Below the pieces are notes generated by a model. The model had not been told where the DNA came from, ran no database searches, and saw only the letters and a program-made list of their open reading frames with translations. A program made the translations under genes and the position numbers. A DNA stretch of 64,000 nt from Neolentinus lepideus HHB14362 ss-1 (Eukaryota > Basidiomycota > Agaricomycetes > Gloeophyllales > Gloeophyllaceae): assembly GCA_001632425.1 (NCBI GenBank), contig KV425562.1:77017-141016 (forward strand), written 5' to 3'. Shown here piece after piece: positions 24,242 through 33,555 of the stretch (its first letter is position 1; every line of letters starts with the position of its first letter).

Positions 24242-25915
24242 ATGTCCTGCCTTACCCCGCATTGTGGTCGGCGTGCAGCAGCGCTCAAGGTCAGAAGCAT
24301 TCTGCATCTCTCGTACTCTATAATCGACTACTTCTCATAGCCCAAACTTCGCTGTCTTCCACGATGGCAGTCGACCACGACCACCCCCGAAGCAAGCGGC
24401 CACCTACCCTCGATGGCCACATCCAGGTTACTCAGACCGATACGGGACGAAGCATTGCGCACGTCAGGGATCAGATGGACAGACGAGGACAACTCTGGGC
24501 CCGTTCGAACCATAGTAGGTGGTCGGGAGACCCGCAAAATGAATACATACCAATCAATACGGGATGCCCTCAGGTCCGTCATATCGATCATGAGTCTGTG
24601 GAAGGGACACAGATCTCATGGCACCAAAGTCTTGCTCTAATGAAAGATGATACTGCTGTTGTATTTGGCGAGGATGTTGCTTTCGGTGGTGTCTTCAGAT
24701 GCACAATGGTGAGCGTTGTGGCATCTGTGTGTGTCCTGGTAGGCCTCAACACATCTCATGGAGACGCCAGGGACTCGCTGAGGAGTTTGGTGTGTGATCC
24801 TTAGATCCATCTGGTGAGAAACTCACGGTAAACACAGGTCGTGAAAGAGTCTTCAACACTCCACTCAGTGAACAGGGCATCGTGGGTTTCGGTATTGGTA
24901 TCGCTGCTATGGGGCACACGTCCATAGCTGAGATACAATTCGCCGACTATATCTACCCCGCATTCGATCAGGTTAGCGGAAACATCTGATTCAATTAGGA
25001 GGCACTGTTTATTCCGCTCTTCAGATCGTGAACGAAGCCGCCAAATTCCGATATCGATCAGGTGGCCAGTACAATGTTGGAGGATTGACCATTCGGTGTC
25101 CAACAATGTCTGTGGGCCATGGTGGTCTTTATCACTCACAGAGCCCGGAGGGCTTCTTCATGGGCGTCGCAGGCTTGAAGGTGAGGTAGATGGGACACTC
25201 TGATTCAGGGTCCTGATATGGCTTAGGTCGTGATTCCCCGTTCTCCAATCCAAGCGAAGGGTCTTCTACTCGCCTCTATACGAGATCCAAACCCAGTGAT
25301 GTTCATGGAGCCCAAGATCCTCTATCGTTCAGCTGGTAAGTCACTTGAATGTGTCTGAGATGTCTACCGACATCCAATCCCTGCCAGTCGAACAAGTCCC
25401 AATAGATGACTTCGAGCTCCCTATCGGCCGAGCTGACACACTCATCCGCGGCTCGGATCTTACCCTCTTGACCTGGGGCACGCCCCTCTACCACTGTGAG
25501 ACCGCGCTGCACATGCTCGCGTCACCTCCCCCTGGTCTTGATAAGCACGTACCCCAATCTCTTCGAAACGCGAAGGTCGAACTAATCGACTTGCGCACCA
25601 TCTTGCCGTGGGACGTGCAGACGGTCGTGGACAGCGTCCAGCGCACGGGCCGACTGGTGATTGTGCATGAGGCGGGGCTCTCCGCCGGTGCGGGTGCGGA
25701 GATTGCTGCGACAGTGCAGAAGAAGTGTTTCCTCAAGCTGGAGGCTCCTGTGAGCAGGATAACTGGATGGGAGTGAGTTATTGGCGCTCATATATCCACA
25801 TAAATATATTGACGATCCCACGCGCAGCACGCCTGTTCCTCTTCAATACGAGAAGTTTTATATCCCGGACGCACTCCGCATTATGGATGCTATTGTCAAG
25901 ACTCTGACATACTGA
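24242..25915 (+). CDS. BCKDHB: Branched-chain 2-oxoacid dehydrogenase E1 subunit beta (mitochondrial)
   Basis: Beta chain of the thiamine-diphosphate E1 enzyme of the mitochondrial BCKDH complex, which oxidatively decarboxylates the ketoacids of Leu, Ile and Val. The 16-codon first exon (24242-24289, [16 protein letters not shown]) and the next exon ([17 protein letters not shown]) form an Arg/Ser/Thr-rich, acid-poor leader, typical of a matrix presequence. The mature region shows [94 protein letters not shown] and [15 protein letters not shown]. The transketolase C-terminal domain has [17 protein letters not shown] and [18 protein letters not shown], ending DAIVKTLTY. An intron inside [12 protein letters not shown] uses acceptor ccaaag. 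Length fits the family. It complements the leucine synthesis gene LEU4 in this window but is not clustered with it. Confidence 0.93.
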
Positions 25916-26327
25916 CTGGTGATCCTGTACAATGATGAATTATGTACTTTTAGCAAGTTAAATAATTGACAATTCGTTGTATTTTGTGTCATTGATAAAC
26001 TTTGTTCATAAATATTCAGCTAAAGTGATATCCTTGGAACAGCGCGCCTTTGAGCCTCTCCTTCAGTTATCATCGCGCTGAGTCTGTAAGCATCAACCAC
26101 TGTCGGCACATCATGATCGTAAGTTCGTCGTTCACTCCTGCCGGACTCCATTAAAGACAGTTGCTTGCCTACTAAGTCTTTTTTAGGAGACGCGTACCAA
26201 GTCTACTGCCGGACCACCGGTTCTTCAGCGTCACGTGCACCTATTTCAAGACGCCTTCGGGCCACCGCTTGCACTTAGTCGCTACTTCCATCCGCATGTC
26301 TTCAGCACTGAGTCTCCTCCGTGAAAC
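25916..26327. other. Intergenic BCKDHB 3' region / POT1 promoter
   Basis: This 412 bp gap is AT-rich just after BCKDHB (runs such as aagttaaataattgac), fitting a 3' untranslated and polyadenylation region. It becomes GC-richer toward POT1. A single ACGCGT lies at 26190-26195, about 135 bp before the POT1 ATG. No credible reading frame is seen. An untranslated first exon for POT1 is possible. Confidence 0.4.
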
Positions 26328-29300
26328 ATGGATCAAGGAAGACCATCGAAAAAGCGACGACTTGCATGCTACTCTGAAGCAGATGACTTGGAGCTCTTCT
26401 CTCCTTCGGGCATAATTAGTGCGTCGGATGTTGTGGCAAGAAGTGCAGACGCGGATACCCGAGAGTATATTCAAGGTCAGATTGTGATGAGGTGGACTTT
26501 CATGCGCTTCAGGCTTTCCAAACTGTCTGGAAGTAGTATCGCCGCCGAGCTACAGCTACGTGGGCGATGCGCCGAACTTTGGGATTCGTTCGGCTTTGAC
26601 ATTGGGGACATCCTTCGGGTGAGCTTGAAGGGTGTCAAGATTGAGCAAACGAAATCTGCGGGAAAATTAGTCTTGGTCTACGACGACGGAATTGCCTTCC
26701 AATACGTTTCCAGAAGCAAGAAAGTAGAGGACAACGGCAAAATTGTAAATATCTGGACTTGTAAGTTCATGATATTTGCGGAGACATGTTCGCATTTCCC
26801 ATATACTAATCTGTGCTTTGTCCAGCTGACCGGGAATCAGGTCGAAAAGGGACGCCGCCGCGCCGTTTCGCGGACGTTGATGATTGGTTCTCTACACCGT
26901 CTACCCAGCACGAGAAAGCTGCTATGCGACCTACCCAGAAAGCGGCACCGCAGCCAGTCGTGCAAGAAGAGGATATTGAGTCCACTACTGCGGACGTTTT
27001 CAGAGCCGAAATCGCGCCGAAGTTCGAATCCAACTCTCTGTCTCAGCAGGCTAGCGTTGGTGCCGTCGAGAACGTCTTACCAAAACCTGAAGTCGACAGC
27101 ATGAACGTTGGTGCGACTACTGCATCTCTTACATCTGCACAGACGGACGTTGTCGACGCTACCAGTTCACTCGACGCCAAATCTGCTCCTAGGGCCGATC
27201 TCCAATCCGATACATTCTCTATATCTCGCCGAGTACCTCATATCAACGAAGCGCTCGAATTAGGCGAAACGGAACGCACGTCTGAAGGAACCAGCACCGG
27301 ACAAGAAACAAAGAAGGCAATGCGCGCTCGGATGAAGATGAAGAAACGGGAGCGCAAAGCCCTACAAACGACTGCGAATCTTGCTCCGACGCACCTTGAA
27401 GAATACGACCTTCCAGACAAAGCAACCGATTCTGGAAATGCACCAAACACCCCTGCTATCCAAACGCGCGAGGTCCAGGTCCAACAAGATGTACCTTCTC
27501 CCAAATCGGTGTCTTTCACTCCGTCTTCGACGAAGGATCTGATGGCAAACCCTGGGGATCTTGCTTTGAATATGCGGGCTGGCTTCAGAGCCTCTACTGT
27601 ACGTTGTTTAAGAATATGTGGTATGTCTGATTCTAAGAACTGTTCTGTTCGATGTTTTTTTTTGCAGGACTACTATGTACCACTATCTAATGCGCATGAA
27701 CATTACGAGTTCAGTACTATTGGTGTAGTTACCTCAGCATCGGCCCCCGAGGTTAAGGGAACGGGCGGTACGTGGTGTCTTTTAGATACGATACCGTTAT
27801 TCATTTCTCTCGAATATAGATTGGATGACCTGCCTTACCGTTGTCGACCCATCGAACGTGGATCTCCACAGTGGATACGGTTTCGGTGGCCAAGACGGTT
27901 TCAAGATTAACTGTTTTACTAAGAAACACCAAGAGTGGCTACCTCGACCACGTCGGGGAGATGTTCTACTCTTGAGAAGGATTAAGGTGCATTTATTCTT
28001 TTCCCTGTCCGGGACACTGACACAACCTGTCTGTTTGCCCTTTGGATGATAGAGATCTACTTGGCAAGACAAATGTACGGGAATCGGCTACCACGACAAA
28101 CTGCGCTGGGCTATCTACTCTTCATCTACTGGTGAGGTACACCACGGCGACGTCGGCGAGGCACCGAGAATGACAGCCCTCGACGGCGGGTTTGGCGCCG
28201 ACTTCAGCCCATTCTGGGATCCCGAAGAAGACGAACTGCAATATTGCATTCAATTAGCAGATTGGTGGCAGGCCATGGAGAAGGAACAGCAGAGGCGTAT
28301 GGGGACGGTGCACCAGATCTCCATGGTGCCTCGTTTCCCTGCTGGGGGAAGGCAGCATAGGTTGATCTGCGATTGCACGCCCGACATGCCACCAGCGGGA
28401 TTCTTCAACTGCACCGTCGAAGTGAGCGTGATATGTCATTTGCTTTTGCGTATTCTTACGAACGGGTCTCTTGCGGTCCTGATCTAGGTGCTACATGTGT
28501 ATCACAGCGAGAACGGCGGTCCTCACAGTCTTTACGTTACCGACTACACTAAAAATCGTTTACACATGCCTTTCAACACTTCTTGGTGTCGTGCCGAGTT
28601 CGCAGAGTACGTCCTCAAGATCGAAATGTGGGACGCAGCAAAGGAAGTGTGCAGAAGCATGCAAGCTGGAGAATTCTACGCACTTGGTAACATCAAATAC
28701 CGGCTGGGCAGCAGTGGATACTACGAGGCGAAGGGGAATGACGCGAAATACGTCAGGCTAGGTCCGGAAGACGAAGCTGATCAGGCCAACCCGCATTTGC
28801 AAGCACTTCTTGCGTACGTGCTTTCATAGATTTTGATGTTGATCGTGGTGACATATTGTGCAGGAGAAAGAAAGAATACGAAGAGAAGCAAGAGCCGAGC
28901 TCTGAGTTTGAGCATCTCCTGATTAAGGACATCGAGAGAGAAAGGTTTATGGATTGCACCGTCGAGGTACAGCCTCGTCATCATTCTACTGAGCAGGTAC
29001 ATGACGCCACATCTTGACAGGTTTTGCATGTGGCTCTTCGACCGGAGAAGGACCTATCATGCATTTATGTGACGGACTATACCTTGAACGACTCTATTCC
29101 TCGTCAGGATGCCTCATGGTCCAAAGGCCTGGAAAACGCTGTGTTCATCATTCGTTTGTACAATGCGCAAGCGAAAATGGCGGAAAGGGTTGAGGTTGGA
29201 TGTTATTATAAGATCGGGAGCCTTCAAGTGAAACGCTCTTCCGAGGGTAGTTATCAGGGTCGCCTAGGAGGTGATGGCAGACACATTTCCAAGATGCACG

Positions 29301-30071
29301 CAGGTAGTTCCGACCCTCGACTGCGAGAACTGTTAAGGTAAGAATCTTATGGTATGGCGTACTATATCCACTGACCATTCGGCAGACGCAAGCAGCACTG
29401 GCAGAGCTGCGAAGAACGAGTGTCTTCTTCGTCATCGAAGGAATTTTCTACTTTGGGACAAGTTCGGATGAGCGTCGAGTGTCCAAGAAAATTCAAGGTG
29501 CTCGCACGAATTGTGGATTTCTACCCGCTTAAACTGGACAAATGCTTCTTCTTTCGATGCATGCACTGCCATAAGAAGTATGTACTCTACTGTCATCTAA
29601 GAATATATGATCTCATGCCCGTACAGTCTTCCAGGAAATCGGAAAGGATGCATGGACTGCGACGACGACGACGACGACGACTCCGTTTCGTGTTTCATGC
29701 GACTGTTCTTTCGTTTGCAAGATGTGGATGGGTCAACCTTGGAGGTATCGGCCTGTGACCCTGACGTGCGTATCATGAGTGACTATTCAAATGCATAATC
29801 ACCCAAAATTGAATCTGTTTAGTTCGGCTTACTACAGGGCTTCGAGCCTGCAGATCCTTATGAAGATGACGGTATTCTGGACGACCTTAAAACTCGTCTT
29901 GAACCCTTCCTTGGCAACCTCCCGCAAGTCCATGAGAATATCGAGAAGAATGTACCGCTCAAATCCGATAGCCCCTTCATTCAATGCACAATTTACAGCT
30001 GGCCTTTGGAAGGTGAACGCGGCACCAGAGGCTACGCCATCATGGATATCAAGCAGGCGGATGAGGATTAG
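26328..30071 (+). CDS. POT1: POT1-like telomere end-protection protein with extra OB folds
   Basis: Single-stranded telomeric DNA-binding shelterin-type protein that caps chromosome ends. The start MDQGRPSKKRRL carries a basic NLS-like KKRR. In order: an OB-like domain (about 26430-26760, IQGQIVMRWTF to AFQYVSR); a disordered acidic/Ser linker with a basic RARMKMKKRERK patch; the POT1/TEBP first OB fold (27670-28070) with YVPLSNAHEHYEFSTIGVV, DWMTCLTVVDPS and FTKKHQEWLPRPRRGDVLLLRRIK; a pair of tandem related OB folds, FFNCTVEVLHV (from about 28402) and RFMDCTVEVLHV (from about 28945), each followed by (S/I)LYVTDYT-type and Y(Y/A)..G.(I/L).. strands; and a final OB-type domain (29450-30060) with a CMHC/CMDC zinc-ribbon pair and a run of eight Asp. 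Stop TAG at 30069-30071 after DIKQADED. Identification rests on the first OB fold and the Cys pair; the duplicated middle OB fold is unusual. Confidence 0.82.
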
Positions 30072-30287
30072 GTCATTTATCTGTAGGGACGCAAGTGCTG
30101 GTGTTACGCGAGCTGGCCAACAACGTGTTAGTGTACATTAGAGTCTTATGTATCTGGTCCCTTCTCTTTTACGAACTCATTGGCGTTCCGACGGGGTGCG
30201 TGGGGACTATGATGATGCCGTGTGTCCCCGACTTAGGCTGTCGTTCGCGCTTCTATCTTTGGAACCTGCAGACTCGGACCTAGAGAT

Positions 30288-30651
30288 ATGGCACGACCCG
30301 AGCCTGAAGTCATCGTCAACGTACGTATTTAACCCTATTCCATCTCTTAGGTTGAGAAATCACCGCGCGTCCTAGTACCAAGACGGGTACGCATACTCCA
30401 AAGGCAAGATGGAGGAAGCGTTCCGCAGCGGTCTCTTTGAGAAACCAGCCCAGAAATCCAAAGACACGCTCAAAGTGGCTTCCAAGAAGGAGGACATCGA
30501 CCTAATCGTGAGTGCCTCCCGATACATCAGTGGTAAAGTCTGACGATTGCAGATGAATGAGTTCGAGATTCCTCGGGTGCAAGCAGAGAAGGCCCTTGCA
30601 GAGAACGGCGGAGACTTAATGAAAACGATCAAAGCGCTCCTCAGTCCTTAA
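30288..30651 (+). CDS. HYPK: Small HYPK-like protein with UBA domain (NatA-associated)
   Basis: Three short exons, 30288-30320, 30376-30507 and 30553-30651, all with gt-ag introns in phase 0, make an 87-residue protein starting MARPEPEVIVN and ending MKTIKALLSP. The last about 45 residues read KKEDIDLIMNEFEIPRVQAEKAL, then NGGDLMKTIKALL, the three-helix UBA-like domain of the HYPK/NAC-alpha type. HYPK is a chaperone-like partner of the NatA N-terminal acetyltransferase at the ribosome. The first half is charged and likely helical. NAC-alpha itself is longer and has a NAC domain, absent here. The gene follows POT1 on the same strand after 216 bp. Each exon is too short to stand out as an open frame, so it is easily missed. 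Confidence 0.72.
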
Positions 30652-31002
30652 GTCTGTTTGTCCCGTCGACGAGCCTGAGTTTGCTTTCATCTCCATCTGG
30701 GTACCCTCAATCGACAGATACCAAGAGCGCTATGGACGCCATGTAACAGCAGATTATACTCTTCGCATCATGCCGCACCAGCTAACTAAGAATCAACCTC
30801 CTTAAGCATCGTAAGAAATGTGTGATTGCCGTGACTAATGAATACAATGATTAATGAACGGAGCAATATTGTATCTCATTGTTCTAGTGTAAAGGGTATC
30901 CAAAACCAAGGGAACGGACAGGTACGTGAGAACATTGCGATGTCCATGCTAATAACGACCGAATGGCCAACGCGACCAAGAATTCATCAGTAGTGGCGGA
31001 GG
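30652..31002. other. Convergent intergenic region
   Basis: This 351 bp stretch lies between the stop codons of the HYPK-like gene and the EH-domain gene, which converge. It should contain both 3' untranslated regions. I see AT-rich sequence with ttgtgtaatg/attgtatctcattg-type elements near 30840-30890, but no reading frame, RNA gene or repeat that I can support. Confidence 0.5.
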
Positions 31003-32729
31003 TTATCGCAAGACGGGTCGAGTGTTCGTACGTCTTGGAGGCAAACGGGATCGACTGGGTCCCGACGAGGTTTGACGCAGCAACTGCGCCCTACGAAGTT
31101 CTTCGTCGATGCGCCACATGCCTTTCACAAAAGCATCGCGGTCGAGACTACCAGCGCCGTTCGGGTCGCATTCACTCCTAAACAACCAATGGTCAGTCTA
31201 TCATTGATAACGACAAGGATGCGGTATGTTGGGACGCACCATAAGTCTTTTAACTTCTGCTTATCCAGCTTGGAGCAAAGCCAGATCCATCTAACGACAT
31301 GCCCATCCAGCCTTTCTTCCGGTCCCACGTCCTCATCCTCGCCGTTGCTCTTCTCCTTCGGAGGCATGGGCGTTGACGGCGTCTCGGGCTCTGGGCTCGT
31401 GATTAAATCCACTGACAGTCCTCGCCACCCCGCCGCAGATCGGTTCTTCCTGTTCTGCGAGGGCACCCCAAGTCTCTGCTTCCGTGACTGCAGCACGTTG
31501 GCGATAAACACTTTCTCGTACCTCCGCCGCGCAGCGACGGGCACGGGGGTCGGGCGAAGAAGCTTGTTTTGCATGGAGCCGAACGTGCTGACACTGGTTC
31601 GGGAGGTGGATGTCGCAGTGCTCAGGATGGAGGAACGATCAGAGAAGGAGGCGACGGAAGTGCGTGAGGATGGAGGACGAGAACGGATTGGGGGAGGAGG
31701 GGGAGGAGGGCGTCGACCTGCTGATGAAGAAGTCGACTGCGTCGGAGTGAGACGGGGTGAGGTGGGAAGGGATGGAGGGATACTGGAAGGCGAGGATATT
31801 GGAGAAGAGGGTGGTTTTGCAGGTCTGCGGGGCAACTTGGGCGGTTCACATGCAGTGCGCTTGTTATTGATCTCCCAGTCATGTGAAATAGATACGACCG
31901 GGCTGTTCGCGAGGGACGTGGCGACAGAAACGTTCTCGTAAGAGCCGTCGAGACTGTTCGTGTCGGTATCGCGGTCACGGTCCATAGGATAGGTATGTAC
32001 AAATTCAGAGACGGACGTTGGTGTTCCGAAGCCGTCCGTCCCACCATCAGAAGAAAGAGAAATGGAATGGAATGACGAGACAGACGACGCGGGAACGTGA
32101 CCTTGGCCCTTCCGTACCGGGCTCAGCGCAGCAACATCGAGTTTCGACAATGGCGGGTAATGATGACCGACAGTCAATGAATCCTTCGACTGACTTTGCA
32201 CGAGCGAGGGGGGTGACACTGGCGCAGACGCAGTCGGCCTGATTGATGGCTTGGACGGGTTTCTGGGCGGGAGAGGGGGTGCCTGGGCAACTGTACGTGG
32301 TGGCGAGTGCGATTCGAAACTAATCAAGGGAGCAGTACTATTGGATCTCGGGGGAGGGCCAGAAACATTACGATTTGACGGCCTACCAAGGCCAATTACA
32401 GGTGTCCCGATCGCTGCATTGCCGTTCGCGTGCCTATTCTCTACCTGTGCAGGGCCATCGTCTACCACCCACTCCTTCAAGTCAATCAGCGAAGTCTTCC
32501 GGCCAAGATTCGGAGGCGACGGGGAGGGCGATACAGTGGCAGGTTTGGGACTTCGAGACGGTGTAATGGGCTGGATGGTCGTCGCTGTCGGCGAGATTGG
32601 TTTGTCAAGTGGATTAGATGGCGACCGGGACCGGGACCTCTGTGTAGACTTTACGGTAGAAATAGATGAAGGTCCCCCGAGTGATTCAAAAGCATTTATC
32701 CTGGATTGAAGTGCTGTTGACGGGGCCAT
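31003..32729 (-). CDS. EH-domain protein, IRS4/TAX4-like
   Basis: The start MAPSTALQSRINAFESLGG opens about 430 residues of Pro/Ser/Thr-rich disordered sequence with many PPPP and SPSP runs (PRRPAKPPSSPISSPSS, RRPPPPPPPIRSRPPSS), a likely SH3/actin-scaffold ligand region. The C-terminus is an EH domain: HVVRWIWLCSKLDKQKLKDLW joins across an intron (donor TG/gtgcgt, acceptor ttgtttag/G) to SECDPNGAGSLDRDAF and VKGMWRIDEELRR. The EF-hand loop D-P-N-G-A-G-S-L-D-R-D-A-F is intact. A single C-terminal EH domain after a disordered N-terminus is the layout of fungal IRS4/TAX4, which bind the PI(4,5)P2 phosphatase Inp51 and affect rDNA silencing and autophagy. Specific function here is inferred from that family. 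Confidence 0.8.
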
Positions 32730-32829
32730 GGTTGTAGAAGGAGGAAAGTATAATGGCGCGCACGCACGCGTGGTGGCGGAAGCAGCGACTACTCTCTTTA
32801 CGCCATTTACTAACTTCTACAAACCGAAG

Positions 32830-33514
32830 ATGACCGAGAGCGACGAGCTGTACGCGGTCGCTGGTGCGTCTGAACCATATTTGCAAGGATCACTGCCTAA
32901 TTATTGCCAGACTTTTGTCTTATACCAATGGGCATCGGAGAACCATCCGTACGTTGGAACATCCTCTCGTATACAAGATTCACTCTAAGCAAGATGTCTA
33001 TTCTCGATGCACGTTAGGTAGCTGAGTATATAGCTGAATGTCATCGTATCCTCGAGAAAACTGGGCTTCGGTTCAAGGTAAATGGCATCGGTCCTTGCTG
33101 GATTATAGGATGACGACCTTGGTTACCCTTTCAGATGCAGTAAGCTATCTCTGAGATTTGATGTTCAGGGACCATTTGAACAACATCTTCCCAGCGGCTA
33201 TGGCACGAACTTGGGTGTGTCTTTCCGTTCTTGAAGCAAGCGATCTCGAGACCATCATTGTTCTGTCGTTAGAAGGACCTTGGTCAGCGGTATGCAAGGC
33301 TATTGGCGACTGTCACGCCGCTGTTCACACCAAAGGTGCCCCTCGCATAGCGACCGATATACGCATTGGTACTCGGGTTGACAAGGATATTGCGCCGGGT
33401 ACGGGGAACGAGGCGAAAGTAGACCGCGTGATGCGAATACTTGAGAGGGACGGTCAGGTACCGCCACAGGGACAACCTGCTACGACTGCCGCTAGCGATA
33501 CATTGATCATGTAA
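32830..33514 (+). CDS. ECM15: Thiamine-binding UPF0045/ECM15 family protein
   Basis: Small soluble protein of 132 residues built from six or so short exons. It begins MTESDELYAVADFCLIPMGIGEPSVAEYI, then ECHRILEKTGLRFKMHGYGTNLEG, CKAIGDCHAAVHTKGAPRIATDI, and RIGTRVDK. The pattern P(I/M)G.....V..YI, then Y..HG.GTNLEG and H..V...GAPR, then R.GTR.DK, is the thiamine-binding/MTH1187 ferredoxin-like fold, which assembles as tetramers. The residues His-Gly-Tyr-Gly-Thr come from a 5-nt microexon (33135-33139, ATGCA) spliced to 33195-33214. The exact cellular role of fungal Ecm15 is not settled; a cell-wall phenotype was the basis of the name. A disordered Pro/Thr tail follows the fold. The ATG is 100 bp from that of the divergent EH-domain gene. 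Confidence 0.88.
33135..33139 (+). other. 5-nt microexon of the ECM15-like gene
   Basis: The sequence tttcag/ATGCA/gtaagc places a five-base exon between introns 33078-33134 and 33140-33194. Skipping it or reading through breaks the frame, whereas including it yields FK-MH-GYGTNLEG, the conserved core of the family. Confidence 0.8.
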
Positions 33515-33555
33515 ATACTACATCACTTCGTAAACTTCCCCACTATCATTTTGGG

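Noticed and set aside
24202..24804. 200-codon plus-strand frame at the start of BCKDHB
   Set aside because: The conserved E1-beta exons are read in a neighbouring frame with a clear presequence; this frame only picks up the catalytic exon ([11 protein letters not shown]) at its end through an unspliced intron.
26190..26195. Single ACGCGT upstream of POT1 as an MCB element
   Set aside because: One copy in 400 bp is near chance, and isolated copies also occur inside coding sequence (for example near 58727).
29660..29690. GAC microsatellite encoding Asp8 in POT1
   Set aside because: A short triplet run within the zinc-ribbon loop; too short to call a functional repeat or an expansion.
31072..31941. 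289-codon plus-strand frame across the EH-domain gene
   Set aside because: It is antisense to the Pro/Ser-rich region of the EH gene, which has a recognisable domain; long reverse frames are expected over such low-complexity sequence.
32766..32771. Single ACGCGT in the EH / ECM15 divergent promoter
   Set aside because: Single copy, and embedded in a simple GC-rich cacgcacgcg run.
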